Positions 42,537-50,397 of a stretch of 64,000 nucleotides of DNA are shown one piece after another. The DNA is from an uncultured Candidatus Melainabacteria bacterium. Its GTDB lineage: Bacteria; Cyanobacteriota; Vampirovibrionia; Gastranaerophilales; Gastranaerophilaceae. The position numbers and the translations under genes are program-made. Each line of letters opens with the position of its first letter. Position 1 is the first letter of the stretch. The stretch covers positions 1-64,000 of the forward strand of contig CAKUZB010000005.1 in NCBI GenBank assembly GCA_934717745.1. Direction: 5' to 3'. The notes under the pieces are model-generated. The model worked only from the letters and a program-made list of their open reading frames with translations, ran no database searches and was not told the origin of the DNA.

Positions 42537-43026
42537 AGTTGATTTGTTGCAAATTTACGGCGAAAAGGGATTGACACTTACTTTTAATGTGCCTAACCCT
42601 GAACATTTTTTAGAAGATGTTTCTTGTGCAGGATTGAAAGGTGAAGCATTAAAAGAAGCCAAAAGAAAGCCTTTTGTAACAACAATAAATTTAGCCGTTT
42701 TGATTGATTTTGAAAAACAGACGTATTATTTAGAAATTCCAAATGGTTACCGTTGGAATGGAGCGAACGTTCCTGCGTTTGCGTGGGCGATTATCGGACA
42801 AAGAACAGACCCACGTTTCAAACTTGCAAGTTGTCTGCACGATTATATGTGTGAACATCATAATGCGATTAGAAATAATCGCTATCTATCAACACTTATT
42901 TTTACAACGTGTTGCGATTATTTTGGGCAATTCCCAAAATGGAAACTATTTGCGATGAAACATTGTGTCGATAATTATCAAAAAATTTGGGGTAAAGATT
43001 TGAAAGGGAAAAAATGGACGAATTAA
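42520..43026 (+). CDS. DUF1353 domain protein
   Basis: This 168-residue protein has the DUF1353 pattern: 'YLEIPNGYRWNGANVPAFAWAIIG...PRFKLASCLHDYMCEHH' (residues about 68-112). It has a conserved His-Asp pair and a following helix. DUF1353 proteins occur near phage lysis and tail genes; a role in lysis or head completion has been suggested but not shown. It is translationally coupled with both neighbours. Confidence 0.7.
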   Translation: MIQVPKVDLLQIYGEKGLTLTFNVPNPEHFLEDVSCAGLKGEALKEAKRKPFVTTINLAVLIDFEKQTYYLEIPNGYRWNGANVPAFAWAIIGQRTDPRFKLASCLHDYMCEHHNAIRNNRYLSTLIFTTCCDYFGQFPKWKLFAMKHCVDNYQKIWGKDLKGKKWTN

Positions 43027-43313
43027 AAGTAAGTATTGCAGTAAATATTGCAGGTATCTGCTTTTTGGCAGGAATGTACATACAACAACTGAACTCTACA
43101 AAAGAAGCGATTGCTGATTTAAAAATATATTTTAATGAAAAAATTGACGATGTAAAAGCAAATTTTGCAGAGCATTTAGGAATAGTTGAGAAAAAACAAG
43201 ATAAACATAATTCGACGATTGAGCGAACTTATTGCAATGAACGAGATATTTCAATCATCAAAGAGCAAATCAAGGTTGCAAATCATAGGATTGAGGATTT
43301 GGAACACAAATAG
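43014..43313 (+). CDS. Membrane-anchored coiled-coil lysis-cluster protein
   Basis: This 99-residue protein has one N-terminal membrane helix ('VSIAVNIAGICFLAGMYI', residues about 6-23) and a long coiled coil. The layout suits an inner spanin or an XhlA-like holin accessory. It lies directly before the endolysin, which supports a lysis role. Confidence 0.6.
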   Translation: MDELKVSIAVNIAGICFLAGMYIQQLNSTKEAIADLKIYFNEKIDDVKANFAEHLGIVEKKQDKHNSTIERTYCNERDISIIKEQIKVANHRIEDLEHK

Positions 43314-43349
43314 GATTGTTCGTATAAGCGAATAAAAGGGGTAATGAAT

Positions 43350-43820
43350 ATGACAATAAAATATATTATCGGACATTGGACAGGTGTAAACACTTATAAT
43401 GTTACCGAAAAAATAAAAAAATCTTATCAGTTATTAATAACTGATAAGGGTGAAGTTGTACAAGGCTCACCTTCAGGAAGTACCGCATCAACTGGTGGAA
43501 TGAACTCTATCACATATAATATTTCGTGTTGTGGTGGTGATAAGTTAGCACCTCTTACTAAGAAACAATGCGAAAGTTTTTTCAAAGAGTGTGCTGTTGC
43601 TCTAAAAAAATACGGTCTTACAGTAGATAAATTTTATACTCATGCAGAAATTGGACAGATGTATAAAAATAAGACAATAACAAAATTATTACCCATGAAT
43701 CAATGGTTACATTACAATGAGGGTAAAATTGATTTGACACGTCTACCGTATGATTTAAACGGCAAATCTCATGGCGATTTTATCCGAAATAAAATTAAAT
43801 GGTATTTTGATAAGTTATGA
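43350..43820 (+). CDS. Endolysin, N-acetylmuramoyl-L-alanine amidase-like
   Basis: This 156-residue protein begins MTIKYIIGHWTGVNTYNV. The amidase-2 zinc residues are visible: His in 'IIGHWTG' (near 8) and His in 'FYTHAEIG' (near 95), with 'GKIDLTRLPYD' carrying the third region. It cleaves the amide link between muramic acid and the peptide at the end of infection. ATG at 43350 is preferred over 43344 because its spacing from AAAAGGGG is better. Confidence 0.82.
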   Translation: MTIKYIIGHWTGVNTYNVTEKIKKSYQLLITDKGEVVQGSPSGSTASTGGMNSITYNISCCGGDKLAPLTKKQCESFFKECAVALKKYGLTVDKFYTHAEIGQMYKNKTITKLLPMNQWLHYNEGKIDLTRLPYDLNGKSHGDFIRNKIKWYFDKL

Positions 43821-43832
43821 TAGCGATACTCT

Positions 43833-43872
43833 AATGTTACAATGTTATAATGTTACAATGTTATTATGTTAC
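43833..43872 (+). repeat. Five 8-bp tandem repeats
   Basis: Five consecutive octamers follow the endolysin: AATGTTAC, AATGTTAT, AATGTTAC, AATGTTAT, TATGTTAC. The alternating C/T suggests growth as a 16-bp unit. No gene covers them. Confidence 0.6.
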
Positions 43873-43954
43873 AATACGTAATAGCAAAAATCCTTGTGGT
43901 TGGTGGGATTGCGTTTTTGTGTTTACATTAAAAAAAATCAACCAACTAAACTAT

Positions 43955-43985
43955 TTGCTTTTTATTATGAAGTATGTTATATAAT
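43955..43985 (+). promoter_or_regulatory. Possible antisense promoter facing the toxin unit
   Basis: TTGCTT (43955-43960) is followed by TATATA (43978-43983, 17-base spacer) or TATAAT (43980-43985, 19-base spacer). A transcript from here would run through the terminator and coding part of the leftward toxin-like gene at 44083-44196. This is how antitoxin RNAs of TxpA/RatA- and BsrG/SR4-type modules are placed. Confidence 0.4.
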
Positions 43986-44048
43986 ATATATAGTGAACTG
44001 AACAGAATAGAATGTCGAGAATCACGAAAGGTAAAACATAAAACAAAA

Positions 44049-44072
44049 GGGTATCAGTTGCACCTGACACCC
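44049..44072 (-). terminator. Terminator of the toxin-like unit
   Basis: On the minus strand GGGTGTCAG-GTGCAA-CTGATACCC forms a 9-bp stem with one G-T pair and is followed by TTTTGTTTT. The pairing is better on the minus than on the plus strand (where G-T becomes a C-A mismatch), which supports leftward termination. Confidence 0.75.
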
Positions 44073-44082
44073 ATTTGTAAAC

Positions 44083-44196
44083 CTAATTAGGCTTCACTTT
44101 ACTTGATATTAAAGTCTTTATCAGTTGTATAATTTGAAGAATTGCATATACAATCTGTAATATCAAGTAAACGGTGTTTAATGTCGATAAAAACAT
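44083..44196 (-). CDS. Small hydrophobic peptide, type I toxin candidate
   Basis: This 37-codon gene starts at ATG 44196, with GGAGG seven bases upstream. The peptide begins MFLSTLNTVYLILQIVYAIL and is almost entirely hydrophobic, with a short basic end (SSKVKPN). It should form one membrane helix. Its unit has a near-consensus promoter, a 131-base structured leader and a strong terminator, out of proportion for so short a product but typical of type I toxins. Inside the gene TTTACTTGATATTA and TAATATCAAGTAAA form a perfect 14-bp stem, tying up the coding RNA. It may stabilise the prophage or act in lysis; the toxin label is inference. Confidence 0.6.
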   Translation of the reverse strand: MFLSTLNTVYLILQIVYAILQIIQLIKTLISSKVKPN

Positions 44197-44327
44197 TAGA
44201 ACCTCCGGTTAATATGTGGACAAGCCGACCTTTACAATCGAGTCCAGTTTGTAAGCGGAATCTCACCGCACTTTATAAAATCTCCTACCCCTGTGGGAGT
44301 CATTTGTGTTGTGTTCAAATGACGGTT
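44197..44327 (-). ncRNA. Structured 5' leader of the toxin-like unit
   Basis: The leader of about 131 bases has several stems on the minus strand: GTCATTTG/CAAATGAC, CTCC/GGAG, GCGG/CCGC (GCGGTGAGATTCCGC) and GGAC/GTCC with nested CGA/TCG. AACC-GGA-GGTT traps the Shine-Dalgarno sequence. The CTCC of an upstream stem can also pair with GGAG of the ribosome site. It looks like translation control by RNA folding. I could not match it to a known riboswitch. Confidence 0.5.
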
Positions 44328-44333
44328 ATTTTT

Positions 44334-44362
44334 ATAATAACCTAAAGAAAATTTTTTGTCAA
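44334..44362 (-). promoter_or_regulatory. Near-consensus promoter of the toxin-like unit
   Basis: On the minus strand a perfect -35 (TTGACA, 44357-44362), a 17-base spacer and a -10 of TATTAT (44334-44339) predict transcription start near 44327. It is among the strongest promoters seen in the window. Confidence 0.75.
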
Positions 44363-44392
44363 GTAGTGACACTTTAAATTTATTTGCAGCAT

Positions 44393-44434
44393 AAAAAAGA
44401 AGAGTGAACTTTTATTAATTCACTCTTCTTTTTT
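44393..44434. terminator. Strong bidirectional terminator
   Basis: A 16-bp perfect stem (AAAAAAGAAGAGTGAA / TTCACTCTTCTTTTTT) ends in a T-run on the plus strand and an A-run before it. It closes rightward phage transcription before attR and could end a rightward antisense RNA to the toxin-like gene. Confidence 0.85.
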
Positions 44435-44507
44435 ATTATAATGCAAAATTAATAAAAAATAAAAGTTATTAAAAATTTTGAATATTTCACCATTTTTTTA
44501 GAGTGCA

Positions 44508-44527
44508 GTGCGTTAAATTTGCGGTAA
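44508..44527 (+). other. Integrase arm-type sites, right end
   Basis: GTGCGTTAA (44508-44516) and TTGCGGTAA (44519-44527) repeat the tandem 11-bp arrangement found at 7375-7394. They lie about 57 bases inside attR. Confidence 0.6.
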
Positions 44528-44583
44528 GACTTTTAATTTTTATTAATGCAAATATTTTAACCAATCCGCTAAAGCCTTTTATT

Positions 44584-44642
44584 CGCAAATAAAAAGTCTG
44601 CCAAAATTATGACAGACATTAAATAAACACGAGGATATTAAG
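44584..44642 (+). other. attR attachment site
   Basis: This is the right copy of the 59-bp repeat. It matches attL except at three bases within the central hairpin, which here is imperfect (GTCTGCCAAAATTATGACAGAC). The 3' 35 bases are identical in both copies. Confidence 0.85.
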
Positions 44643-44857
44643 AGAGAGAGTATAAAAAATCTTTTTTCCTGAACAAAGTATACAAATAATACCTCATTCC
44701 TTATTCTTTTAATTAAATCTTATTCTTGCTTAAAACTTTTCCTTTATTACGTTTTGCTATGTTTTTCTCTAAGTTTTGTTCCTTACTCTTATATTAAGTA
44801 TTTTTCTTTCAAAAAATTGCCTTTTCAAAATAATATTTACTTAACAAACCTTAACAT
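44643..44857. other. Intergenic region right of attR
   Basis: No gene or RNA is seen between attR and the terminator of the SLH gene. It opens with an AG dinucleotide run and is otherwise plain AT-rich sequence. Confidence 0.5.
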
Positions 44858-44895
44858 AAAAACAGACATACAATCGAAAACTGCATGTCTGTTTT
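44858..44895 (-). terminator. Terminator of the SLH gene
   Basis: A stem of AAAACAGACAT and ATGTCTGTTTT (11 bp) with a 15-base loop lies just past the stop of the leftward SLH gene and can work in either direction. Confidence 0.75.
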
Positions 44896-44917
44896 ATTTG
44901 AAGTTATTTTTTAACAA

Positions 44918-46315
44918 TTATTTTTTATAAATAACAGTTAATTCATCACCTGGGTTCAATGCTGAATCATTTACTGAACTTGGTAAGATTAAATATCTTA
45001 CTTCATCGCCTAATTCATAAAGAACACCAAATGTTCCGCTTACGATTAATTTTGCTGAATCGTATACATAATAACCGGTTGTTAATGCTGATTTACCTGC
45101 GTTTCTCAAACCAGCCATTGGTTGTAATGAGAATGTATCAGCAGCAGCGTTTGACCAGTTATCCATAAATCTTTCACCGTCGTTAGCAGTTTGAGTAGCA
45201 CCCGCAGCAATTGTTCTTGCAGCAACACCACCAACTCTACCTGCAACAGAGAATGGAGCAGCAACTAGACGTGCAACAAAGTTTGTTGTTTTTGCATTGT
45301 CCATGCCAGCAGCATTTGTAGGAATTTCAGCCTTAACGCCTTTGTTTTCAATTGTGTTAAATTTAACTTTTACATATCCAGGATTTTTAATACCAGGACG
45401 AACAACTTCAACGATTTCACCTTTTACAGTTGAACCTGCTACGAATGTTTTACCTGCAACAACTGCATCTTCTAATGTTTTTGCATAGAATGATTCGCCG
45501 ATGTTTGAATGTCTTGCATCAACTCTTTCAGTCATTTTAACTCTAACTGCTGAAGTGTTCATTTTTGAGTTGATTAATTCTGCATTGTAGTATTTGCTGT
45601 TGCTTAAAGCACAAACTAATCTGTATAATTGTTCTGTTGTTAAGTATTTTTCACTAGCAACTTTGTCTAAGTTTGGAAGGTTATCTAAAATACCAGAATT
45701 CATAACTTTTTTAGTTGGGTAAATAGCCCATCTTGGAATTTCTTGCATTTCATATTTACCAGCCAATTTATCCATAACTAATGATTTATCCATCATTTTG
45801 TTGTTTAACAATTGAGCCAATGTAGCAAAAACTTCTGCTTTTGTAATTTTTTGATCCGGACGGAAGTTTCTGTCAGGATAACCAATCATTACATGACTAC
45901 CTAATGCTCTGTAGATGTAAGATTGTAATTTGTGTCCTGCAACATCTTTGTATTGGTATTTTGTTTTAACTGTAGGCATATTCAAACCTGCTGCTAATGC
46001 GTGAGCCATTTCACCACGTAATACCGGTGAATTTGGTTTGAAAGATTCGCCTAAAATTGTTTTTAAATCTGCTAATAACATTTGTGCTTGAGATTCAATC
46101 AAAACATTTTCTTTGTCTTGAATTGTGAAAGCACCGTCTGCTTTAACTACTTTATTTCCTAAGTAGTAATTACCTTCATAAGGTGTTTGAAGAGTTTCGC
46201 CAAACAATGTTGGGTGAGCATATGCTTCTGTATTTGCAACTTCTACTGCAAATGCACTTGTTGAAGCAATGAATAATGCTACTATTGTTGCGAATAAAGT
46301 GTTCAATAATTTCAT
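44918..46315 (-). CDS. SLH-domain envelope protein
   Basis: This 465-residue protein has a clear signal peptide (MKLLNTLFATIVALFIASTSAFA). SLH-type motifs follow, e.g. 'YKDVAGHKLQSYIYRALGSHVMIGYPDRNFRPDQKITKAEVFATLAQLL' spread over about residues 120-170, and a second copy around 185-235. The C-terminal half is beta-rich with Gly/Ala-rich linkers. SLH domains tie proteins to the cell wall. A strong AAAAGGAGT site and its own terminator suggest high expression. Confidence 0.8.
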   Translation of the reverse strand: MKLLNTLFATIVALFIASTSAFAVEVANTEAYAHPTLFGETLQTPYEGNYYLGNKVVKADGAFTIQDKENVLIESQAQMLLADLKTILGESFKPNSPVLRGEMAHALAAGLNMPTVKTKYQYKDVAGHKLQSYIYRALGSHVMIGYPDRNFRPDQKITKAEVFATLAQLLNNKMMDKSLVMDKLAGKYEMQEIPRWAIYPTKKVMNSGILDNLPNLDKVASEKYLTTEQLYRLVCALSNSKYYNAELINSKMNTSAVRVKMTERVDARHSNIGESFYAKTLEDAVVAGKTFVAGSTVKGEIVEVVRPGIKNPGYVKVKFNTIENKGVKAEIPTNAAGMDNAKTTNFVARLVAAPFSVAGRVGGVAARTIAAGATQTANDGERFMDNWSNAAADTFSLQPMAGLRNAGKSALTTGYYVYDSAKLIVSGTFGVLYELGDEVRYLILPSSVNDSALNPGDELTVIYKK

Positions 46316-46461
46316 TTCATACTCCTTTTCATTATATAGAAATAATTTATTACTTTACGTTCAGAAAGTATTATCTTATAAAAAAAAAAATTGTACAATT
46401 GTATATATATAAAAATTAACATTTCGTGAAATGTTCTTAACGTGTTTTAAAACAAACATTC

Positions 46462-46480
46462 TAGCCGAAAAATACGGCTA
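46462..46480. terminator. Weak hairpin after the EamA gene
   Basis: TAGCCG-AAAAATA-CGGCTA forms a 6-bp stem between the leftward EamA gene and the SLH promoter region. The minus strand lacks a good T-run, so termination by it is uncertain. Confidence 0.4.
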
Positions 46481-46535
46481 AAAATTTAAAATTAATATAC
46501 AAACAAGAAAAAACAATTTGTAATTAGCATTTAAT

Positions 46536-47366
46536 CTAAGATTTAGTAAATCGATGCAAAATACAAATTGCTAAAAGAATTACTGATGAACCAATTATAA
46601 AGTTCAAAACATCAATTTTTTCGTGAAAAAGCATTATTGAGAAAAAGACTCCCAAAGGAATTTTTAAATTGTTCATTACTGCTAAAGTTGAATACTTTAC
46701 TGTTTTTGAACCTTTATTCCATAACCAAAAACCAATTCCTGTAGGAACAATTGCCAGATATAAAATTGATAAAAATTGAGGCTTAGTAAGACTCAATGTC
46801 GAAAAATCAACAGAGAAAAATGCCCATGGTAAAATTAATAACACAGCACCAAAATATGCACTAGACATAATATTTACGGCTTCATTGCCGATATATTTTT
46901 TCCATAAAACTTGTCCTAAAGCAAAACAGCAGTTTGAAGTTTCCATCAAAACAACCCCTTTAACAATCATATTAAAGGTTAAATTATGCCAAACAATTAT
47001 ACCTGCACCAACAACAGACATTAAAATACACAAAATGTATACAGGTTTAAATTTTTCGCCTAAAAAACACGACCAAAGAGCGACAAAAACAGGAGTTGTT
47101 GTTGTTAAAAGAGCAACTTCATTTCCCTGCAAATATTTAAAGGCTTTTAAGAATGCCAAATACATTATACCAAACTGAAAAACCCCAATTATCATTGCAA
47201 TTATATGTGTTTTTAGGTTAAACTTTTTCAAAAATGGCAAAAATATAAGCGTTGCGATAAACAATCTGCATAAAACAACAAATTCTGAAGGTAAAACACT
47301 CAATTGGCTTTTGATAAGCCCAAAAGATAATGAAAAACAAATCGTTGCAATTATTAAATATAACAT
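46536..47366 (-). CDS. EamA/DMT-family transporter
   Basis: This 276-residue protein has ten hydrophobic segments arranged as two EamA repeats, with 'FGLIKSQLSVLPSEFVVLCRLFIATLIFLPFL' in the first and 'IPLGVFFSIMLFHEKIDVLNFIIGSSVILLAI' in the second (broken by turns). Members export amino acids or other small metabolites; the substrate is not readable. The start at 47366 has GGAAG upstream. It is divergent from the pyrH operon. Confidence 0.82.
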   Translation of the reverse strand: MLYLIIATICFSLSFGLIKSQLSVLPSEFVVLCRLFIATLIFLPFLKKFNLKTHIIAMIIGVFQFGIMYLAFLKAFKYLQGNEVALLTTTTPVFVALWSCFLGEKFKPVYILCILMSVVGAGIIVWHNLTFNMIVKGVVLMETSNCCFALGQVLWKKYIGNEAVNIMSSAYFGAVLLILPWAFFSVDFSTLSLTKPQFLSILYLAIVPTGIGFWLWNKGSKTVKYSTLAVMNNLKIPLGVFFSIMLFHEKIDVLNFIIGSSVILLAICILHRFTKS

Positions 47367-47443
47367 TTTTACTTCCAACCAATGTAAAACCAAAGTTTAT
47401 AATAATAAAAATATTCAAAATTGTAAAATAATTATTGTTCAAC

Positions 47444-47472
47444 TTTACACGAATTTATATTTAGGGTAGTAT
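47444..47472 (+). promoter_or_regulatory. Promoter of the pyrH operon
   Basis: TTTACA (47444-47449), 17 bases, then TAGTAT (47467-47472) lie about 20 bases before the pyrH ATG, which has AGGAG. Confidence 0.55.
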
Positions 47473-47494
47473 TAAAAAAGAATTAGGAGTTAAT

Positions 47495-48220
47495 ATGGAA
47501 AACTTGAAGTATAAAAGAATTTTGTTAAAGATAAGTGGTGAAGCACTGCTTGGAGAACAACAATTCGGTATTGACTATAAACCTGTTGAATTTATTGCAA
47601 ATGAAATCAAGAAAATTCACGATATGGGTGTTGAAGTTGCAATAGTAGTTGGTGGCGGAAACATTTTCAGAGGAATGAAAAACAGTGCAAGATTAGGTAT
47701 GGATAGAGCCTCAGGCGACTATTTAGGAATGCTTGCAACTGTAATGAATGCTCTTGCATTACAATCAGCATTGAAAAAAATTGATGTATCTTGCAGAGTT
47801 CAATCAGCAATTGACATGAACCAAATTGCAGAGCCATATTTGAGATTCAAAGCAAACAGGCATCTTGAAAAAGGCAGAGTTGTAATTTTTGCGGCAGGCA
47901 CAGGAAACCCATTCTTTACAACAGATACAGCGAGTGCTTTAAGAGCATCAGAAATTGATGCACAAGTAATGTTAATGGCTAAAAATGGTGTTGACGGAGT
48001 TTATACAGACGATCCTAACATTAACAAAGACGCTAAAAAACTTGAAAACATTGATTATGATGAAATAATCAAACACGATTTAAAAGTAATGGACAGATCA
48101 GCATGTGATTTATGCCAACAAAACAATATTCCTATTATAGTTTTCAATTTCAAAGCAGAAGATGCGATAAAGAAAATTATTTTAGGCGAAAAAATCGGAA
48201 CATATGTAGGTAAACAATAA
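47495..48220 (+). CDS. pyrH: UMP kinase
   Basis: This 241-residue hexameric amino-acid-kinase-fold enzyme phosphorylates UMP to UDP. Diagnostic segments are 'KRILLKISGEALLGEQQFGID' (split by strand), 'VVGGGNIFRG', 'RASGDYLGMLATVMNALAL' and 'FAAGTGNPFFTTDTASALRA'. It is the first gene of a tight operon that runs pyrH-frr-cdsA, an order found in many bacteria. Confidence 0.97.
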   Translation: MENLKYKRILLKISGEALLGEQQFGIDYKPVEFIANEIKKIHDMGVEVAIVVGGGNIFRGMKNSARLGMDRASGDYLGMLATVMNALALQSALKKIDVSCRVQSAIDMNQIAEPYLRFKANRHLEKGRVVIFAAGTGNPFFTTDTASALRASEIDAQVMLMAKNGVDGVYTDDPNINKDAKKLENIDYDEIIKHDLKVMDRSACDLCQQNNIPIIVFNFKAEDAIKKIILGEKIGTYVGKQ

Positions 48221-48234
48221 GAAAGAGGTAGAAA

Positions 48235-48801
48235 ATGACAGAAGCATTAGATGCAATGTTCAAAAACGGTACAGAGAAAATGGAAAAGGCTCTTAATCAA
48301 TTACACAGAGATTTTTCAACAGTAAGAACAGGTCGTGCAAACCCTGTTATGCTTGATAAAGTTATGGTTGATTACTACGGTGCACCTACTCCATTAAAAC
48401 AAATGGCTCAAATTACAGTTCAAGAAGGTACAACTCTTGCTGTTGCACCATTTGATAAAACAATTTTAAAAGAAATTGAAAAAGCACTAATTAAAGCAGA
48501 ATTGGGAGTTTCTCCAAACAACGACGGAACAACTATCAGATTAAACTTCCCACCTTTAACTGAAGAAAAAAGAAAAGAAATTACAAAAGATGTTAAAAAA
48601 TACGGTGAAGAAGCAAAAGTTCAAGTTAGAAACGTTAGACGTGATATGACTGACGAATTGAAAAAAATTGAAAAAGCAGAAAATTTACCTGAAGATATGG
48701 TAAAAGATAATCAAGATAAAATTCAAAAATTAACAGACAAATACACAGGTATTATTGACAAAGAAGTCGTAGAAAAAGAAAAAGAGGTTATGACTGTATA
48801 A
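48235..48801 (+). CDS. frr: Ribosome recycling factor
   Basis: This 188-residue tRNA-shaped protein of two domains splits post-termination ribosomes together with EF-G. 'LHRDFSTVRTGRANPVMLDKVMVDYYG' and 'FPPLTEEKRKEI' (residues about 20-50 and 100-112) are family signatures. Its last base is the first base of the cdsA start codon. Confidence 0.97.
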   Translation: MTEALDAMFKNGTEKMEKALNQLHRDFSTVRTGRANPVMLDKVMVDYYGAPTPLKQMAQITVQEGTTLAVAPFDKTILKEIEKALIKAELGVSPNNDGTTIRLNFPPLTEEKRKEITKDVKKYGEEAKVQVRNVRRDMTDELKKIEKAENLPEDMVKDNQDKIQKLTDKYTGIIDKEVVEKEKEVMTV

Positions 48802-49712
48802 TGGATAAAGAACAAAATCCAAAATCAACAGCAAGAATCATAACAGGCACAATTTTTGGGCTAATATGCCTAGGCTGTATAATTTTAGGCGGAATCCCAT
48901 TACTTTTATTGGTTTCAGTAATTGTATATCTTGGTTCTAGAGAATACGTACAAATTCTTGAACATAAAGGATTTTTTCCAAGCCTAAAAGTAATTTTCTT
49001 TGCTGATGTAGTTTTTGCAATAATGGCATATTTCAATTGCCTTAAATTAGTTCCACTGGCATTTACACTTGGAACACTGGTAGCATTTTTATGCGTACTG
49101 TTCAAAGGCAAACAACCATATATCGCAAATGTTTCAACAACCATTTTAGGTTTTGTTTATTGCGGTTGGTTTCCATTACATTTGTTATTTTTAAGAGATA
49201 TTGGTTCTTACCGTATTACATCAATGGACATACTGTTAAAAACTGATATATTCAACGCCGGTCTTGCATACGTATTATTTATGTTTTGGCTGGTTATTGT
49301 AACAGATGTAGGTTGCTATTATGTAGGTAAAAACTTCGGCAAACATAAACTTGCACCGGTTATAAGTCCTAAAAAAACTATTGAAGGTTCAATCGGTGGT
49401 GCAGTTTTAACTGTTATTGCAGGTTTAATAATCGGACAATCTTGCCAAATGCCTTGGTATCATTCCTTAATCGCAGGGTTATTAGTTGCAATTTTCTCAC
49501 AATTAGGTGATTTATGTGAATCATTACTAAAACGTGATGCAGGAGTAAAGGATTCCGGCGACTTACTTCCGGGACATGGTGGATTTTTAGATAGAACAGA
49601 CAGTTACATTTTCACAATCCCTGTAATGTATTACTATTTTGCTTATTTCGTAGAATCTAACCAACTTTGGTACAATATTCTAAACTTTGCAAAAGGACTT
49701 TTTAATGTGTAA
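48801..49712 (+). CDS. cdsA: Phosphatidate cytidylyltransferase
   Basis: This 303-residue integral membrane enzyme makes CDP-diacylglycerol for phospholipid synthesis. The CDP-diacylglycerol synthase signature is clear: 'SPKKTIEGSIGG' near 190 and 'SQLGDLCESLLKRDAGVKDSGDLLPGHGGFLDRTDS' across about 232-270 (broken by loops). It has about eight membrane segments. Confidence 0.93.
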   Translation: MDKEQNPKSTARIITGTIFGLICLGCIILGGIPLLLLVSVIVYLGSREYVQILEHKGFFPSLKVIFFADVVFAIMAYFNCLKLVPLAFTLGTLVAFLCVLFKGKQPYIANVSTTILGFVYCGWFPLHLLFLRDIGSYRITSMDILLKTDIFNAGLAYVLFMFWLVIVTDVGCYYVGKNFGKHKLAPVISPKKTIEGSIGGAVLTVIAGLIIGQSCQMPWYHSLIAGLLVAIFSQLGDLCESLLKRDAGVKDSGDLLPGHGGFLDRTDSYIFTIPVMYYYFAYFVESNQLWYNILNFAKGLFNV

Positions 49713-50397
49713 AGCGTTAGAAGATATATTTAATATTAAAATTACGGATGAGACTTTGTTTAAAAAGGCACTGACTCATCCGTCTTTTACTAAAGAAAAT
49801 AATCTAAACTCGCTTGAAAATTATGAAAGATTGGAATTTTTTGGAGATTCGGTATTAAAACTTGCGATTTCTGAAAAGTTAATAAAAAAGTATAAAGAAA
49901 AACACGAGGGCGATTTAACTAAAATTCGTTCAATTCTTGTTTCTGATGAAACACTTGCAAAAATTGCGGAAGAAATTCACATAACAGATTTGATAATTTT
50001 AGGCAAACACGCAGAAAAAGCCGGCGAAAGAAACTGTAATTCAATTAAAGCATGTGTTTTTGAAGCACTTTTAGGTGCATTTTATCTTGATAATAAAAAA
50101 CAAGAAATTATTGACTTTTTGATTGATATTTTTGAGCCTTATGTTGAAGAAGCAAATAAAAATTTTGCAAAATATAATGCAAAAGAACTTTTGCAAGAAT
50201 ATACTCAATCAAAAACAAAAGATTTACCAAAATATGTACTTTTAGAGGAATTAGGTCCGGCACACGCACCGCAATTCAAAATAAAAGTTACATATCAAAA
50301 TCACATTTTAGCAACGGCAATAGGCAAAAGCAAAAAAGATGCAGAGCAAAAATGTGCATATCAGGCTTGTATTAAATTAGGAGTAATAAATGAATAA
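49705..50397 (+). CDS. rnc: Ribonuclease III
   Basis: This 230-residue dsRNA endonuclease processes rRNA and mRNAs. The catalytic signature 'NYERLEFFGDSVLKL' and a second acidic motif 'CVFEALLGAFYLD' are present. A C-terminal double-stranded-RNA-binding domain begins near residue 155 ('AKELLQEYTQSK'). The start at 49705 (MCKALEDIF) follows AAAGGAC and overlaps the cdsA end. Confidence 0.96.
   Translation: MCKALEDIFNIKITDETLFKKALTHPSFTKENNLNSLENYERLEFFGDSVLKLAISEKLIKKYKEKHEGDLTKIRSILVSDETLAKIAEEIHITDLIILGKHAEKAGERNCNSIKACVFEALLGAFYLDNKKQEIIDFLIDIFEPYVEEANKNFAKYNAKELLQEYTQSKTKDLPKYVLLEELGPAHAPQFKIKVTYQNHILATAIGKSKKDAEQKCAYQACIKLGVINE

Larger units (their letters stand above)
7186..44642. mobile_element. 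Complete T7/BPP-1-like podovirus prophage
   Basis: The element is bounded by 59-bp direct repeats that differ at only three positions. It begins with a tyrosine integrase and contains, in order: a leftward early operon, a repressor region, accessory genes, packaging genes, head, tail and internal virion genes, tail fibres, an endolysin and a short toxin-like unit. Gene order from terminase to gp16-like protein follows T7-like short-tailed phages, with Bbp16- and Bbp19-like proteins as in Bordetella phage BPP-1. All late genes are open apart from the tail-fibre frame break at a G-run, so the prophage looks intact. Confidence 0.93.

Noticed and set aside
44197..44327. Cobalamin or FMN riboswitch
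   Set aside because: The GGTGAGATTCC stem recalls these classes but the other conserved boxes are missing, and no metabolic gene follows.
44142..44345. 67-codon rightward frame
   Set aside because: It is the antisense shadow of the structured leader and toxin-like gene; no ribosome site.
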